Shown here: positions 8,741-17,243 of the stretch, piece by piece | Numbering within the stretch: position 1 is the first letter of the stretch | Layout: each line of letters starts with the position of its first letter | Assembly (NCBI GenBank): GCA_035561515.1 | Contig: DATMXP010000045.1 | Span: 28,625-92,624 of the forward strand | Length of the DNA: 64,000 bases | Direction: 5' to 3' | DNA from: Terriglobales bacterium | Lineage (GTDB): Bacteria > Acidobacteriota > Terriglobia > Terriglobales > Acidobacteriaceae | Made by a program: the position numbers and the translations under genes | Notes under the pieces: model-generated | What the model was told of the DNA's origin: nothing | Seen by the model: only the letters and a program-made list of their open reading frames with translations | The model's database searches: none

Positions 8741-9423
8741 AAACCAAGTTCGTAGTCTTCGCTCTTGTCACGCTTGCGCTGTTGTCGTGGGGACTGTACG
8801 AAGCGCTCGTGGGCGCTCCGACGGAAGCCACCATGGGGCACGTCCAACGAATCTTCTACTACCACGTCCCGTCGGCATGGGTCGGATTTCTGTGCTTTAT
8901 CGCTAACTTTGTGGCGTCCCTGATTTACCTGAAAACCCGTAGCGCCAGGGTGGATGCGGTAGCCGTTTCTACCGCTGAAGTCGGCGTTGTCTTCTGCACC
9001 ATCGTCCTGCTGACGGGGCCGATCTGGGCCCGGCCGGTGTGGGGCATCTGGTGGACCTGGGATGCGCGCCTCACTTCAACTCTTGTGCTGTGGCTCATTT
9101 ACGTGAGTTATCTGATCCTGCGGCGCTATTCGGTCGGCGGCCCCAACCCGGTCCTCGCAGCGTCACTGGCTGTATTTGGATTCATCGACGTCATCTTCGT
9201 ATATATGGCGATCCGTTGGTTCCGCACCCAGCATCCGCAACCCGTGATTGGTGGGGGTGAGAACTCCGGCATCGATCCCATGATGCTGAAGGCGCTGCTG
9301 ATCAACTTCGCCGCATTCGCCGCGTTTGGATTCCTCGTGATCTGGTTACGGTACACGCTGGAGCGAGTGCGACAGAGAGTGGAGGAAGCACATGCGATGA
9401 AAGCGCTGGGGAGTGCCCGATGA
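8737..9423 (+). CDS. ccmC: Heme-handling protein CcmC
   Basis: A 228-residue CcmC with six transmembrane segments. The heme-handling WWD motif is intact as WGIWWTWD (102-109), flanked by conserved His44 (YYHVPSAW) on the first periplasmic loop and a second periplasmic histidine in RTQHPQP near residue 189. CcmC binds heme at the periplasmic face and attaches it to CcmE. In this organism the acceptor is the Cys122 form of CcmE encoded at 5168. It overlaps ccmB by 4 bases and the ccmD-like gene by 4 bases. Confidence 0.95.
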   Translation: MKTKFVVFALVTLALLSWGLYEALVGAPTEATMGHVQRIFYYHVPSAWVGFLCFIANFVASLIYLKTRSARVDAVAVSTAEVGVVFCTIVLLTGPIWARPVWGIWWTWDARLTSTLVLWLIYVSYLILRRYSVGGPNPVLAASLAVFGFIDVIFVYMAIRWFRTQHPQPVIGGGENSGIDPMMLKALLINFAAFAAFGFLVIWLRYTLERVRQRVEEAHAMKALGSAR

Positions 9424-9536
9424 AATTCTTGTATGCGGCTTATATCGTTACGTGGGCAGTACACATCGTGTACATCGCCATACTCGTGAGAGGCTTCCGC
9501 AAGGTGGAAGACGATCTTCGCGACCTGGAGCGTTAG
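9420..9536 (+). CDS. ccmD: Short CcmD-like membrane protein
   Basis: A 38-codon gene starting in the ATGA overlap with ccmC. The product has one hydrophobic segment (FLYAAYIVTWAVHIVYIAIL) followed by a charged tail (RGFRKVEDDLRDLER). Size, single membrane helix, aromatic start and position directly after ccmC match CcmD, the small subunit that helps release holo-CcmE from the ABC complex. The sequence is too short for firm homology, so the call rests mostly on context. Confidence 0.75.
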   Translation: MKFLYAAYIVTWAVHIVYIAILVRGFRKVEDDLRDLER

Positions 9537-9541
9537 TCTAT

Positions 9542-10420
9542 ATGTCGAGCGCCGTCACGCCGAACGCATCGATCAGATCGCAGGTATTTCGCGCGGCAAC
9601 ATTCAATCCGCTCGCTGCGGCAGGGCTCGTATTTATCTTCATCTTTGTTTGTTTCGCGCTGTTTGCGCCATGGATCGCTCCACAGGATCCCGCCTTCATT
9701 GATTTGCCATCCCGATTGATGAAGCCCTCGGCGCATCATTGGTTTGGGACCGACGAGCTCGGGCGCGACATCCTCTCGCGCATCATCTACGGCGCGCGCC
9801 TCTCGATGCTCGTCGGAATCGGTGTCGTCTCTGGATCTCTACTGCTCGGCCTGATCATCGGCTCGCTCGCCGGATACTACGGCGGAAGGCTCGACCGCTT
9901 CGTCAACGTCATCGTGATGAATGCCTTCCTATCGTTCCCCGGCTTCCTGCTCGCCATCGCCTTCGTTGCATTTCTCGGGCCGGGCCTGTTCAACCTGATC
10001 TTCGCTCTAATTCTGGGAGGATGGGTCGGCTATGCGCGTTTGGTGCGCGCGCAAGTGCTGGCCGTCCGCGAGCGCGAATTTGTGGAAGCGGCGCGGGCGC
10101 TTGGCGCAAGCGATCTGTGGGTTCTCGGCAGGCACATTCTTCCCAACATGATCCAGCCGGTTATCGTACAGGCTGCCATTGGCATGGCCGGCGCGATCCT
10201 CGCGGAAGCGACCATGAGTTTCCTGGGACTCGGAGTACCGCCGCCAACCGCAAGTTGGGGCACCATGTTGAATGACGGGCGATCACACCTCTTCGATGCG
10301 CCGCACCTTGTGCTCTTCCCCGCGGTCGCCGTCATGCTTGCGGTTCTGTCCTTCAACTTTATTGGAGATGCTCTGCGGGATTACCTCGATCCTCGAGCGA
10401 GGATCGAGGCAGGACTTTGA
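9542..10420 (+). CDS. ABC transporter permease of the DppC/OppC family, without partner genes
   Basis: A 292-residue binding-protein-dependent permease. It has an N-terminal helix followed by the DppC-type region FGTDELGRDILSRIIYGAR, four to five further helices, and the EAA loop REFVEAARALGASDLWVLG followed by HILPN, which contacts the ATPase. Family members import di- or oligopeptides, or nickel, as a dimer with a DppB-type permease. No DppB, ATPase or binding protein is nearby. The ATG at 9542 lies 5 bases past ccmD, so the gene is co-transcribed with ccmABCD. A link to heme or peptide supply is inference only. Confidence 0.88.
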   Translation: MSSAVTPNASIRSQVFRAATFNPLAAAGLVFIFIFVCFALFAPWIAPQDPAFIDLPSRLMKPSAHHWFGTDELGRDILSRIIYGARLSMLVGIGVVSGSLLLGLIIGSLAGYYGGRLDRFVNVIVMNAFLSFPGFLLAIAFVAFLGPGLFNLIFALILGGWVGYARLVRAQVLAVREREFVEAARALGASDLWVLGRHILPNMIQPVIVQAAIGMAGAILAEATMSFLGLGVPPPTASWGTMLNDGRSHLFDAPHLVLFPAVAVMLAVLSFNFIGDALRDYLDPRARIEAGL

Positions 10421-10852
10421 TCAACGACGAGATGAACCGCGACTTCCTCCGATTACCCAGTCAATGGAGATCGAGCCTGCGCCCATAAAGATGAGCGCGA
10501 AAGCCATGGCGGCGAGAGCAAGTGGGAACTCGTAACCGCCCAGCAATCCCTGCTTCCAGTGAACCTTGAAAACTGCAACCAGCATGTTGATGCATACGGC
10601 AACAGCCGCAAATCGCGTAAGCAATCCCGCGACCAGCAACATGCCGCCTACAAACTCGGCTCCGGCAGAAAGATAGCCTAGCCAACCGGGCATTCCCATC
10701 GCGGCCACATTCCCCACGTGCCTCGACAATCCACCGAAGACCTTCCCATATCCGTGCCCGATCATGATGGCACCGAGAACGACGCGGAGCACAAGAAGCC
10801 CCAGCGGTTGGAGCCGATCCAAAAATTGCAGATTCAACAAACGGCCTCCCAT
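10421..10852 (-). CDS. DoxX-family membrane protein
   Basis: A 143-residue protein with four membrane helices: LLVLRVVLGAIMIGHGYGKVF, YLSAGAEFVGGMLLVAGLLT, FAAVAVCINMLVAVF and LALAAMAFALIFMGAG. The G(H)GxxK turn after helix 1 and the AEFxGG motif are typical of DoxX proteins, which are linked to quinone-dependent oxidations and oxidative-stress handling, with no settled function for most members. Its stop codon directly abuts the stop of the convergent permease gene with no base between them. It is downstream of a saccharopine-dehydrogenase-like gene on the same strand. Confidence 0.85.
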   Translation of the reverse strand: MGGRLLNLQFLDRLQPLGLLVLRVVLGAIMIGHGYGKVFGGLSRHVGNVAAMGMPGWLGYLSAGAEFVGGMLLVAGLLTRFAAVAVCINMLVAVFKVHWKQGLLGGYEFPLALAAMAFALIFMGAGSISIDWVIGGSRGSSRR

Positions 10853-10867
10853 TAAGTAATCGTAAAA

Positions 10868-12094
10868 CTACTCCACGAATGCTTCGCGGTATTGAATTTC
10901 AATGCCACGTTCGGCCATTGCGGCCAGGAATGCCTCGGCCGAAACGTCACGCTCCTGCAAGAGCGCACCGCGTTTTTCTATCATGCCAGACGCCATCATT
11001 TGCACCACTACCGCCGCAGGCCAGGCAGTCGTGCGCATCATGGAGGTCATCTGAGTCGCCGGGTCAAAGCGATCCACGAGCGTGAAACTCAAAACTCGTT
11101 GCGGCTCCTTGTTCCGCCGAAACAGGCTGTGCTTCTGTTCGGAATGTGCTTCCACGCGCATCACCGTCAAATCGGGGTCTTTCCCGGCAAATTTCTCCAG
11201 GAACAACGATGTCGTCATCACACGTGGTGACATCTCGACGCCGTTGATCTTTCGCTTTTCGCTCGAGAACATGCCTAGATCGTAAAGTCCGCGGATCAGT
11301 TCGAAATGTCCCTTGTAGCGGAGCGTCTTCTCGAAGCATTCGCCGACTTTTCCGGCGAAGGTCTCGGGCAGCGTGGAGGTTCCGCCCGAAGTGTGGAAGG
11401 CATCCAGCGGCGGAAGCCCTTTAATTCGGAAGGTCTCGAGTTCGCTGAGAGGCTCAATCTTCTGAATTTTTCCTTTGCGAAGAACGTTGGCCGGCTCGCA
11501 GTACTCGTTGATCAATCCTTCCACGGAAAAAACCAATTGGTAATTGAACGGAGGCTTCGGGTTCTCAGGTAATCCGCCGACGTAAATTTTCAGAGCTTCC
11601 GCGCGACCACCGATCCGCCGCATCAGTTCTCCGGCCAGAATCGAAGCCATACCTGGGGAGAGTCCGCAGTCCGGAGCAAGAGCAACGCCGGCCTTTTCTC
11701 CCTTGCGGGACAATTCGAGCGTTTTGCGAACGACGACATTGTTTCCGCCGAGGTCAGCGAAGTGGCACTTGGCGCTGATAGCGGCCTTCGCAAGTCCCAG
11801 GTTATAGAAATACGGGACCGCCGACAGGCACGCATCGTGACCGCGCATCAGTTTGTACGCTGCGCGTTCACTGGAAGCGTCGACTTTCTCGGCCGCAATT
11901 CTCTTGCTGCCGATGAGCTTATTCAGGCGAGCAGCCGCCTCTTTCGCACGCTTGTGATCTGTATCGGCCAGAGTCACCGACCTGACGTCGGGGTTGCGCG
12001 CCATGTCATAAGCAGCTGCAGAGCCCATCATCCCGGAACCGATTACTAAGAGCTTCATATCAAGTCCGTTCGCACGAGAATTAGAAGCAGACAT
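10868..12094 (-). CDS. Saccharopine dehydrogenase-like NAD(P)-binding oxidoreductase
   Basis: A 408-residue protein with an N-terminal Rossmann fold (KLLVIGSGMMGSAAAYDMA) and later SDH-family marks: AVPYFYNLGLAKAAI, CHFADLGGN and LAPDCGLSPGMASILAGEL. The overall pattern resembles lysine 6-dehydrogenase and other saccharopine dehydrogenase-related enzymes that act on amino-acid amines. The substrate is not fixed by the sequence. Two starts are possible: ATG at 12094 (used) or ATG at 12058 (MKLLVIGSG); neither has a strong ribosome-binding site, and the inner one begins directly at the Rossmann strand. It lies 15 bases ahead of doxX. Confidence 0.85.
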   Translation of the reverse strand: MSASNSRANGLDMKLLVIGSGMMGSAAAYDMARNPDVRSVTLADTDHKRAKEAAARLNKLIGSKRIAAEKVDASSERAAYKLMRGHDACLSAVPYFYNLGLAKAAISAKCHFADLGGNNVVVRKTLELSRKGEKAGVALAPDCGLSPGMASILAGELMRRIGGRAEALKIYVGGLPENPKPPFNYQLVFSVEGLINEYCEPANVLRKGKIQKIEPLSELETFRIKGLPPLDAFHTSGGTSTLPETFAGKVGECFEKTLRYKGHFELIRGLYDLGMFSSEKRKINGVEMSPRVMTTSLFLEKFAGKDPDLTVMRVEAHSEQKHSLFRRNKEPQRVLSFTLVDRFDPATQMTSMMRTTAWPAAVVVQMMASGMIEKRGALLQERDVSAEAFLAAMAERGIEIQYREAFVE

Positions 12095-12139
12095 TCTCTA
12101 TTGTCCGCTGCGGAAAGTCTAATTGCGTACAATCGATCC

Positions 12140-12289
12140 ATGCCGGAAGAACGAATCCATGTGGTGCTGTATTGCCCGAAGTGCGAGCGTGAAGTCAGCG
12201 ATCCGTTGATTTGCGGTGACTGCTCCGCTGTGATCTGCAGAGTCTGCGGCACGCCGCTCGAATCGCCCGACGAACTTGCCATGGGTTGA
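12140..12289 (+). CDS. Small zinc-ribbon protein
   Basis: A 49-residue protein with three CxxC pairs (Cys12/15, Cys25/28, Cys33/36), enough for a zinc ribbon plus a further metal site, and little else. The ATG at 12140 is used. A TTG at 12101 would add 13 residues but lies very close to the divergent gene. No ribosome-binding site is clear. Such proteins are often DNA-, RNA- or protein-binding adaptors; the function here is unknown. It is divergent from the SDH-like gene and 41 bases ahead of a methyltransferase gene. Confidence 0.6.
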   Translation: MPEERIHVVLYCPKCEREVSDPLICGDCSAVICRVCGTPLESPDELAMG

Positions 12290-12330
12290 TAACAAACCTG
12301 CCACCGCTCCGATTCATCTTTAACTGGACA

Positions 12331-13083
12331 ATGTCCAATCCAGGAACCCCATCCAGTCCGGCCAGGGCCTACGATCCCTTTGCTGCCGTTTACCACCGCG
12401 ATATCGCCGGACATTTCTACCGTAAAGCATTTCTCGCCATCGAGAAGCTGCTACTCTCCAAAATTCCCCGAGGCGGCGCAGTTCTGGACCTGTGCTGCGG
12501 ATCAGGGGAGATGGCACGGGAGTTGTCGGCGAGGGGTTATCGGGTAGTCGGCCTCGATGGCTCACCGGAAATGGCCAAGATCGCCCGCGCGAACGCGCCA
12601 CAAGCGAAGTTTTTCGTTGCCGATGCGAAATGCTTTTCCGCAGCCCCTGTCTTCGACGCAGTGCTCTCGAGTTTCAACAGTCTCGCTCATGCGCATGACG
12701 CGAACGAACTTCGACTCATTCTTCAGAATGCCAAAGCTGCGCTCAAGCCTCATGGTATTTTGCTCTTCGATCTGAGCATGGAGGAACAGTACGCGGCAAA
12801 GTGGCGCGGCTCCTTTGGTGAAGTGCACGAGGACGTTTCGTGGATTGTTCGGGCCAGCTTCAATGCTGATGCGAGACTTGCCCGCAACGACATTACGTTG
12901 TTCCGGAAGAACGGTACTTCATGGAAACGTGAAGATTTTTCTTTTTCACAGACCTGCCATTCGCGAACCGAGGTAGAGAACGCAGCACTCGCAAACGGAT
13001 TCAGTCACATCGAATCGTTTGATGCCGAAAAAGATCTGGGAATCGAGAAAGAGGGCGGGCGGCGATTCTTTCGATGTCAGTAG
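12331..13083 (+). CDS. Class I SAM-dependent methyltransferase
   Basis: A 250-residue methyltransferase with motif I VLDLCCGSGEMA (51-62), acidic motif II VVGLDGS, motif III FFVADAK and a post-motif FDAVLSSFNSLAH. The fold is the type-11/25 class I domain. The acceptor substrate cannot be told. The ATG at 12331 is chosen over a TTG at 12286 because the extra residues are not typical of the family and would overlap the zinc-ribbon gene. The strand order suggests possible co-transcription with the zinc-ribbon gene. Confidence 0.85.
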   Translation: MSNPGTPSSPARAYDPFAAVYHRDIAGHFYRKAFLAIEKLLLSKIPRGGAVLDLCCGSGEMARELSARGYRVVGLDGSPEMAKIARANAPQAKFFVADAKCFSAAPVFDAVLSSFNSLAHAHDANELRLILQNAKAALKPHGILLFDLSMEEQYAAKWRGSFGEVHEDVSWIVRASFNADARLARNDITLFRKNGTSWKREDFSFSQTCHSRTEVENAALANGFSHIESFDAEKDLGIEKEGGRRFFRCQ

Positions 13084-13126
13084 CAAACCCACCCTGCCGT
13101 GGGGGACAAGGTGGGTTCCCATCAGA

Positions 13127-13816
13127 TTACTTAGGGAAGACGCGATCAGCGATCGTATCCCGGTGGAATGTGGCGTTTTCTCGGGTTTGATTCCATCCAT
13201 CCGCGTTCGAGGGTGCCGAGCGATCTGAGGCTAGATCCTGCCAGGAGTTGTATCTCGTAAGCGTCAGGAAATTCCATGGACCGCCCTCGAGATGTTGCAT
13301 CATCACATTCCCGGTCTCAATTTTTCCGCCTGCTACAGGCGACAGAGTCTTCTCCAGTTGATCGCGGTGTCCTGGTGCCGCGCGATACGTGCTCACGATG
13401 TAAACGGCATTGGCAGTCTTCGAAGCGTTTTCGCCGATACCCATTTCCCGGGTGAAGTCCTTCCACGAGGGCCCGGCGACAAATGTGTCGCCATGCCATG
13501 CGCTCAGGTCGCGAACCGAAGGCGGAGTGGTGCTAGGCGAGGCATCTACAGTCGCCTTGGTTCCAAGGTGCTCGATAACGACGTAATCCCATTCATCGCC
13601 TTCCTGGTGGCGAAGAACAATAAAGTGGCCCGGCATGGGCGCGCTTGAGTCGACAGTCGCCAGTGCACGACCCAACTCAGCGGCTTTTCCCAGTGCGGCT
13701 TTTGTAAAGTGGACATGGTAGACATCTGTGTTAGCGGCGGGTTTGCTTGCGGGCGCCTGGGCCAGCATGACTGTGCTGAGCAGAACGGCCAAGCACACGT
13801 ATTTGATTGATTTCAC
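13127..13816 (-). CDS. Exported protein of unknown function
   Basis: A 229-residue protein with a signal peptide (MKSIKYVCLAVLLSTVMLAQ). The mature part has two similar halves: each begins with a strand such as DVYHVHFTK or AVYIVSTYRA, a short helix, and a GHFIVLRHQEGDEWDYV or GNVMMQHLEGGPWNFLTL stretch. This looks like two ferredoxin-like dimeric alpha-beta barrel repeats, as in the NIPSNAP/EthD fold, though I cannot assign a named family with confidence. A periplasmic location is likely. No catalytic motif is seen. It stands alone between convergent and same-strand neighbours. Confidence 0.75.
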   Translation of the reverse strand: MKSIKYVCLAVLLSTVMLAQAPASKPAANTDVYHVHFTKAALGKAAELGRALATVDSSAPMPGHFIVLRHQEGDEWDYVVIEHLGTKATVDASPSTTPPSVRDLSAWHGDTFVAGPSWKDFTREMGIGENASKTANAVYIVSTYRAAPGHRDQLEKTLSPVAGGKIETGNVMMQHLEGGPWNFLTLTRYNSWQDLASDRSAPSNADGWNQTRENATFHRDTIADRVFPK

Positions 13817-13977
13817 CGACTCCTCCAGTTATCGCTTTTGATTTTGCGAACCTTACCTGACCCATGAAGCCGGTATAGAAGTGTTTCAGGGGGAAAAGAA
13901 AGTGCGCGAAGTATAGCAGGCAGTGGGCGCAACACAACAAATATGTGAGTGCTATTTTTGTAGCAGTGCGATCCGGG

Positions 13978-14964
13978 CTATGGATGCACGGGCGCAATCA
14001 CGCCTGCCGGAAGTTTGACCTTTGCTTCTTTCGGTTTTGCCAACCATGATTCAATTTGCGGCAGTGCCGCGCGTGCAACTTTCTCTCCGGCGGCGATCAG
14101 TTCTGGCGCGCGCTCGAAGCCGTCGTAGCTGAACCCGCGCACATCGGGCGTAATAATCACATCGGCGGCCGATTCCCATAGCCCGCACATCTTTTGCTGT
14201 GCGATGGAGAAGCATTGCCCGATGACGTCGAACACGTGGCGAGGGCCGCTCAAGTTCACCCAATGCGCGCTCAGGTAGACCCCAATCACTCGATCGGCGC
14301 CCATCTCCCGCAGCGGCACGGTGGGTACGGCGTGTCCGAGCAAGCCGTCGATCAAGAGCCGGCCATCGATGTTCACCGGTAGGAACATGCCCGGATAGGC
14401 GCAACTGGCGCGAACGGGTTCAATGAGATCGCCGGAGCGGAAAACAACCGCATCTCCCGTCACGAAATCCGTTGCAGTCACGGCGAGCGGAATCTTCAAT
14501 TCCTCAAACGTGTGAACCTTCAGCATTTTTCGCAGGAAGCCCGACATCCGGTCGTTGGTCGCGATTCCCAATCGCGAAATTGTCCACCGCGCAAAATGCT
14601 TGAACCGAACGAGCGCCGCGATCTCTTCCAGTTCTTTCGCCGAAATGCCGCTGCAATATGCGGCGCCAATCACCGAGCCGACGCTGGTGCCGGCCACGAA
14701 CCTGACCGGAATGCCTTCCTGCTCCAAAACCTTGAGTACGCCAATATGGGACAAACCCCGGGCAAAGCCGCCTCCCAGCGCGAGGCCAATCGACGGTTCT
14801 TTCGTTGGTTGTGTTGGCTGGATAGGGCTTTGGCGTGTATGACCGAACTGCCGGGCAAATGCTCCGATGCCACGTGCGACTTTACCTATCTTGTTCAAGG
14901 TCGCCGGGACCCCACATCCCTCTTTATACGGCGAATTACAATACGTTAGGATGCTGTGCTCCAC
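13978..14964 (-). CDS. Patatin-like phospholipase / RssA-type lipid hydrolase
   Basis: A 328-residue patatin-domain protein. The oxyanion stretch LALGGGFARG (61-70), the nucleophile elbow GTSVGS with Ser94, and the catalytic Asp in IDGLLGHAVP form the Ser-Asp dyad of the family, which cleaves acyl esters of phospholipids or related lipids. The N-terminal 55 residues are outside the domain and their extent is uncertain: the start given is a GTG at 14964 without a clear ribosome-binding site, and an in-frame TTG lies 22 codons further in. It is divergent from the Nudix gene. Confidence 0.9.
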   Translation of the reverse strand: MEHSILTYCNSPYKEGCGVPATLNKIGKVARGIGAFARQFGHTRQSPIQPTQPTKEPSIGLALGGGFARGLSHIGVLKVLEQEGIPVRFVAGTSVGSVIGAAYCSGISAKELEEIAALVRFKHFARWTISRLGIATNDRMSGFLRKMLKVHTFEELKIPLAVTATDFVTGDAVVFRSGDLIEPVRASCAYPGMFLPVNIDGRLLIDGLLGHAVPTVPLREMGADRVIGVYLSAHWVNLSGPRHVFDVIGQCFSIAQQKMCGLWESAADVIITPDVRGFSYDGFERAPELIAAGEKVARAALPQIESWLAKPKEAKVKLPAGVIAPVHP

Positions 14965-15060
14965 TGGAATGTTTCAGCACTGCATCACTTTGGTACCCAA
15001 ACAGCGCCAGCGTTTGGCGCCAAAATGTGCCAGTGTTGCGGAAAACGCGGGATTTCGGGC

Positions 15061-15600
15061 ATGATTCGAGAATTTTCAGCCGGAGGAGTCGTGGTCCGGC
15101 GAATGAAGCACCGATGGTGGGTCGCAGCCATTGAGCCGCAAGGACGCCGCAGCCCAGCAGCCAAGCCGAGCCCTCGCGAATCGACGCTTGCCCTGCCGAA
15201 AGGCGCGGTAGATGCCGGGGAAACCGCCGAACAGACCGCTCTGCGCGAGGTTCACGAAGAGACCGGCGTTATCGCTGAAACGATCGAAAAACTCAAGGAC
15301 ATCAAGTATTACTACATTCGCAGTTGGGGCGATCACCAGCGGGTGTTCAAGATCGTCAGCTTCTACCTCCTGGCCTACAAAGCCGGCAAACTGGGCAATA
15401 TCTCGCCGGAAATGAAGAAAGAAGTTCGGCGGGCCCTGTGGATCCCTCTGGAAGATGCCGGCAAGGAACTGTCGTATCCGGGCGAACGCGATGTTGCACG
15501 GCTCGCAGCCGAATGGGTACTCGGGCACCCAGAACTCGAGGATCGTTTTGCACCGGGCGGTGCGAAGGCTGCCAAGGCGGCCGACCCAAATCCGGAATAA
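15061..15600 (+). CDS. Nudix hydrolase
   Basis: A 179-residue Nudix protein. The Nudix box is complete at 48-70: G48, E54, then REVHEETG. These enzymes hydrolyse nucleoside diphosphates linked to another group. The N-terminal IREFSAGGVVVRR and the length resemble bacterial MutT/diadenosine polyphosphatase-like members, but the substrate is open. The ATG at 15061 starts exactly at the domain. An earlier ATG at 15025 would add a short Cys-rich stretch (MCQCCGKRG) and cannot be ruled out. The C-terminus is Ala/Lys-rich. It is divergent from the patatin gene. Confidence 0.88.
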   Translation: MIREFSAGGVVVRRMKHRWWVAAIEPQGRRSPAAKPSPRESTLALPKGAVDAGETAEQTALREVHEETGVIAETIEKLKDIKYYYIRSWGDHQRVFKIVSFYLLAYKAGKLGNISPEMKKEVRRALWIPLEDAGKELSYPGERDVARLAAEWVLGHPELEDRFAPGGAKAAKAADPNPE

Positions 15601-15702
15601 TCACACGCAATTGTGACGGATGCACTTGCGCTTTCATCAAAATATCGATCGTGGTTACCGTCGTAACTTACTGATTCCCAAAGATTTATTTCACTTTTCG
15701 TA

Positions 15703-15731
15703 TTGACAGTGGATGCAATTAACCCTAAGAT
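15703..15731 (+). promoter_or_regulatory. Sigma-70 type promoter
   Basis: A perfect -35 TTGACA (15703-15708), a 17-base spacer and a -10 TAAGAT (15726-15731) sit in an AT-rich stretch. Transcription would start near 15738, about 165 bases before the metallophosphoesterase gene and only 10 bases before a GC-rich hairpin. Confidence 0.65.
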
Positions 15732-15737
15732 AAGTTC

Positions 15738-15806
15738 AATTAAATAAGGCGCGCGTCGTTGCCATCCTCACCCCACATCTTCTTCGGCGCGCGCCGCTTC
15801 TGTTTT
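15738..15806 (+). ncRNA. Candidate small RNA or transcription attenuator
   Basis: Directly after the promoter at 15703 lies GGCGCGCG (15748-15755), a 32-base loop, and CGCGCGCC (15788-15795), followed by GCTTCTGTTTTT (T-run 15802-15806). The predicted transcript would be about 70 bases and end at an intrinsic terminator. It could be a free small RNA or a leader that limits read-through into the metallophosphoesterase gene. I do not recognise a known RNA family. Confidence 0.4.
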
Positions 15807-15901
15807 TAGGGCGCTTTCGCCGACTGAACTTCCCTTTTAGCTCTTACGTATCTGCGACTTAGGCACTGCTGTTCTCATCTTTGTAGCAGCGGTCTTTACA
15901 C

Positions 15902-17146
15902 ATGATCCTTAGGTTACTCATCGTCATTCTGGTTTTTGTACTTTCCTATCTTTCCCAGAGGTTCTGGTTCAAATCCCTTTGGAGGGCCACCGAACGGTGC
16001 GTCCCCTGGAAGCGCCGAGTTCTGCGAGGGCTGGTCGTTGCGGCCCTCACGCTGGTGATACTCAGCTTTTCCGAGCGTGTCGTTGGCCGCTACTGGCTGC
16101 CGCGCGTCGGGGTTCTGCAGGACGTCACGGCTCTTACTCAGCTCTGGCTGTTCACCTCACTTTTCGCTTTCCTGTTGTTCGGACTGGTCAGGCTGATCGA
16201 GACGGCCTGGTTCAAATCGAAAGATCTTCTGACGCGCACCAAGCCGTCTGGGCCTGCCGATCACAACCGCAGAGCTTTCTTCCGTTACGCGGCCCGGACG
16301 GCGGCCGCCATCCCCTTGGTGGCGGGTATCTACGGCTTCGCCTCGGAACGTTTTCGCTTCCGGGTCCGTGAGGTGAACGTCCCGCTCCAGGATCTGCCAA
16401 AGGGCTTAGACGGCCTTCGCATTGTCCAGATGAGCGACATCCATGCCGGCGATTACATGCCCATCGACGAACTCCGGCGCGCCGTGGACATGGCAAATAA
16501 CCTCCGTGGGCACATCGCCGTTATCACCGGTGACTTTGTTTCCAACGAACACGATCCGCTCGACCATTGCATCGCGGAACTGAGTCGGCTCAAGGCGCCT
16601 TTGGGCATCTGGGGATGCAACGGCAATCACGAGATTTACGCGAAGGCCGAAGAACGCTCGCAGGCATTGTTCCAGCAGCACGGCATGACCCTGCTCCGGC
16701 AGGAAAACCGTCAGATCGAATTCAATGGAGCAAAGTTCAACTTGATCGGCGTGGACTATCAGCGCGACCAGATGGTCGCCGGTCCCAAAATGCCGATGCT
16801 CTACGACGCCAATTCTCTCGTGCGGCGAGACATGCCGAACATTCTGCTCTCCCACAATCCCAACAGCTTCAACCGCGCGGCGGAGATGGGAATCGAACTG
16901 AGCCTGGCCGGTCATACACACGGAGGACAGGTGAAATTCGAGATTCTCGACAAGAACATCACTCCGGCACGTTTTATTACCGACTTCCCCGCGGGTCTGT
17001 TCGATTTACCTCTGTCCGGCAGCTCTGTTGCATCCAACCTGAAGCGGTCATTTCTGTATGTGAATCGCGGGCTTGGAACCTTCGCCTTACCGGCGCGGCT
17101 GGGTGTGGAACCGGAGATCACGCTTCTGACGCTGAGAAGCGTTTGA
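15902..17146 (+). CDS. Membrane-anchored metallophosphoesterase
   Basis: A 414-residue protein with three N-terminal membrane helices (about 2-16, 43-57 and 81-98), a fourth hydrophobic stretch (TAAAIPLVAGIYGFA), and a C-terminal calcineurin-like phosphoesterase domain. Metal-binding motifs are complete: DIHAGD, GDFVSN, GNHE, a later SHNP, and GHTHGGQ. This is the YkuE/YaeI-like architecture; some members cleave lipid-linked phosphates. The substrate here is unknown, though a membrane lipid is plausible. No Shine-Dalgarno sequence is clear before the ATG. A promoter-hairpin unit lies upstream. Confidence 0.9.
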   Translation: MILRLLIVILVFVLSYLSQRFWFKSLWRATERCVPWKRRVLRGLVVAALTLVILSFSERVVGRYWLPRVGVLQDVTALTQLWLFTSLFAFLLFGLVRLIETAWFKSKDLLTRTKPSGPADHNRRAFFRYAARTAAAIPLVAGIYGFASERFRFRVREVNVPLQDLPKGLDGLRIVQMSDIHAGDYMPIDELRRAVDMANNLRGHIAVITGDFVSNEHDPLDHCIAELSRLKAPLGIWGCNGNHEIYAKAEERSQALFQQHGMTLLRQENRQIEFNGAKFNLIGVDYQRDQMVAGPKMPMLYDANSLVRRDMPNILLSHNPNSFNRAAEMGIELSLAGHTHGGQVKFEILDKNITPARFITDFPAGLFDLPLSGSSVASNLKRSFLYVNRGLGTFALPARLGVEPEITLLTLRSV

Positions 17147-17243
17147 GCCGCAGAAATTGCGGCGTTAGAGCAGTTTGCTAGTAGTCCCACTTCTCGCGTG
17201 TTTCGGTTGACGAAACCACCTCCAAGCGATTTCACTAGTTCGC

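Larger units (their letters stand above)
15601..15901. other. Intergenic region with promoter and hairpin
   Basis: Three hundred bases between the Nudix and metallophosphoesterase genes. The region is AT-richer than its surroundings up to 15745 and holds a strong promoter-like pair, a GC-rich stem-loop and a T-run, listed separately. Downstream of these, a weak CTGCT/AGCAG inverted repeat (near 15870-15890) precedes the next start. No open frame of note is present on either strand. Confidence 0.6.

Noticed and set aside
17147..17163. Hairpin GCCGCA/TGCGGC after the metallophosphoesterase gene
   Set aside because: It has only six base pairs and no T-tract; it is too weak to call a terminator.
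17205..17235. TTGACG followed 17 bases later by TTTCAC before fadN
   Set aside because: The -10 match is poor, and the start site would fall almost at the ATG.
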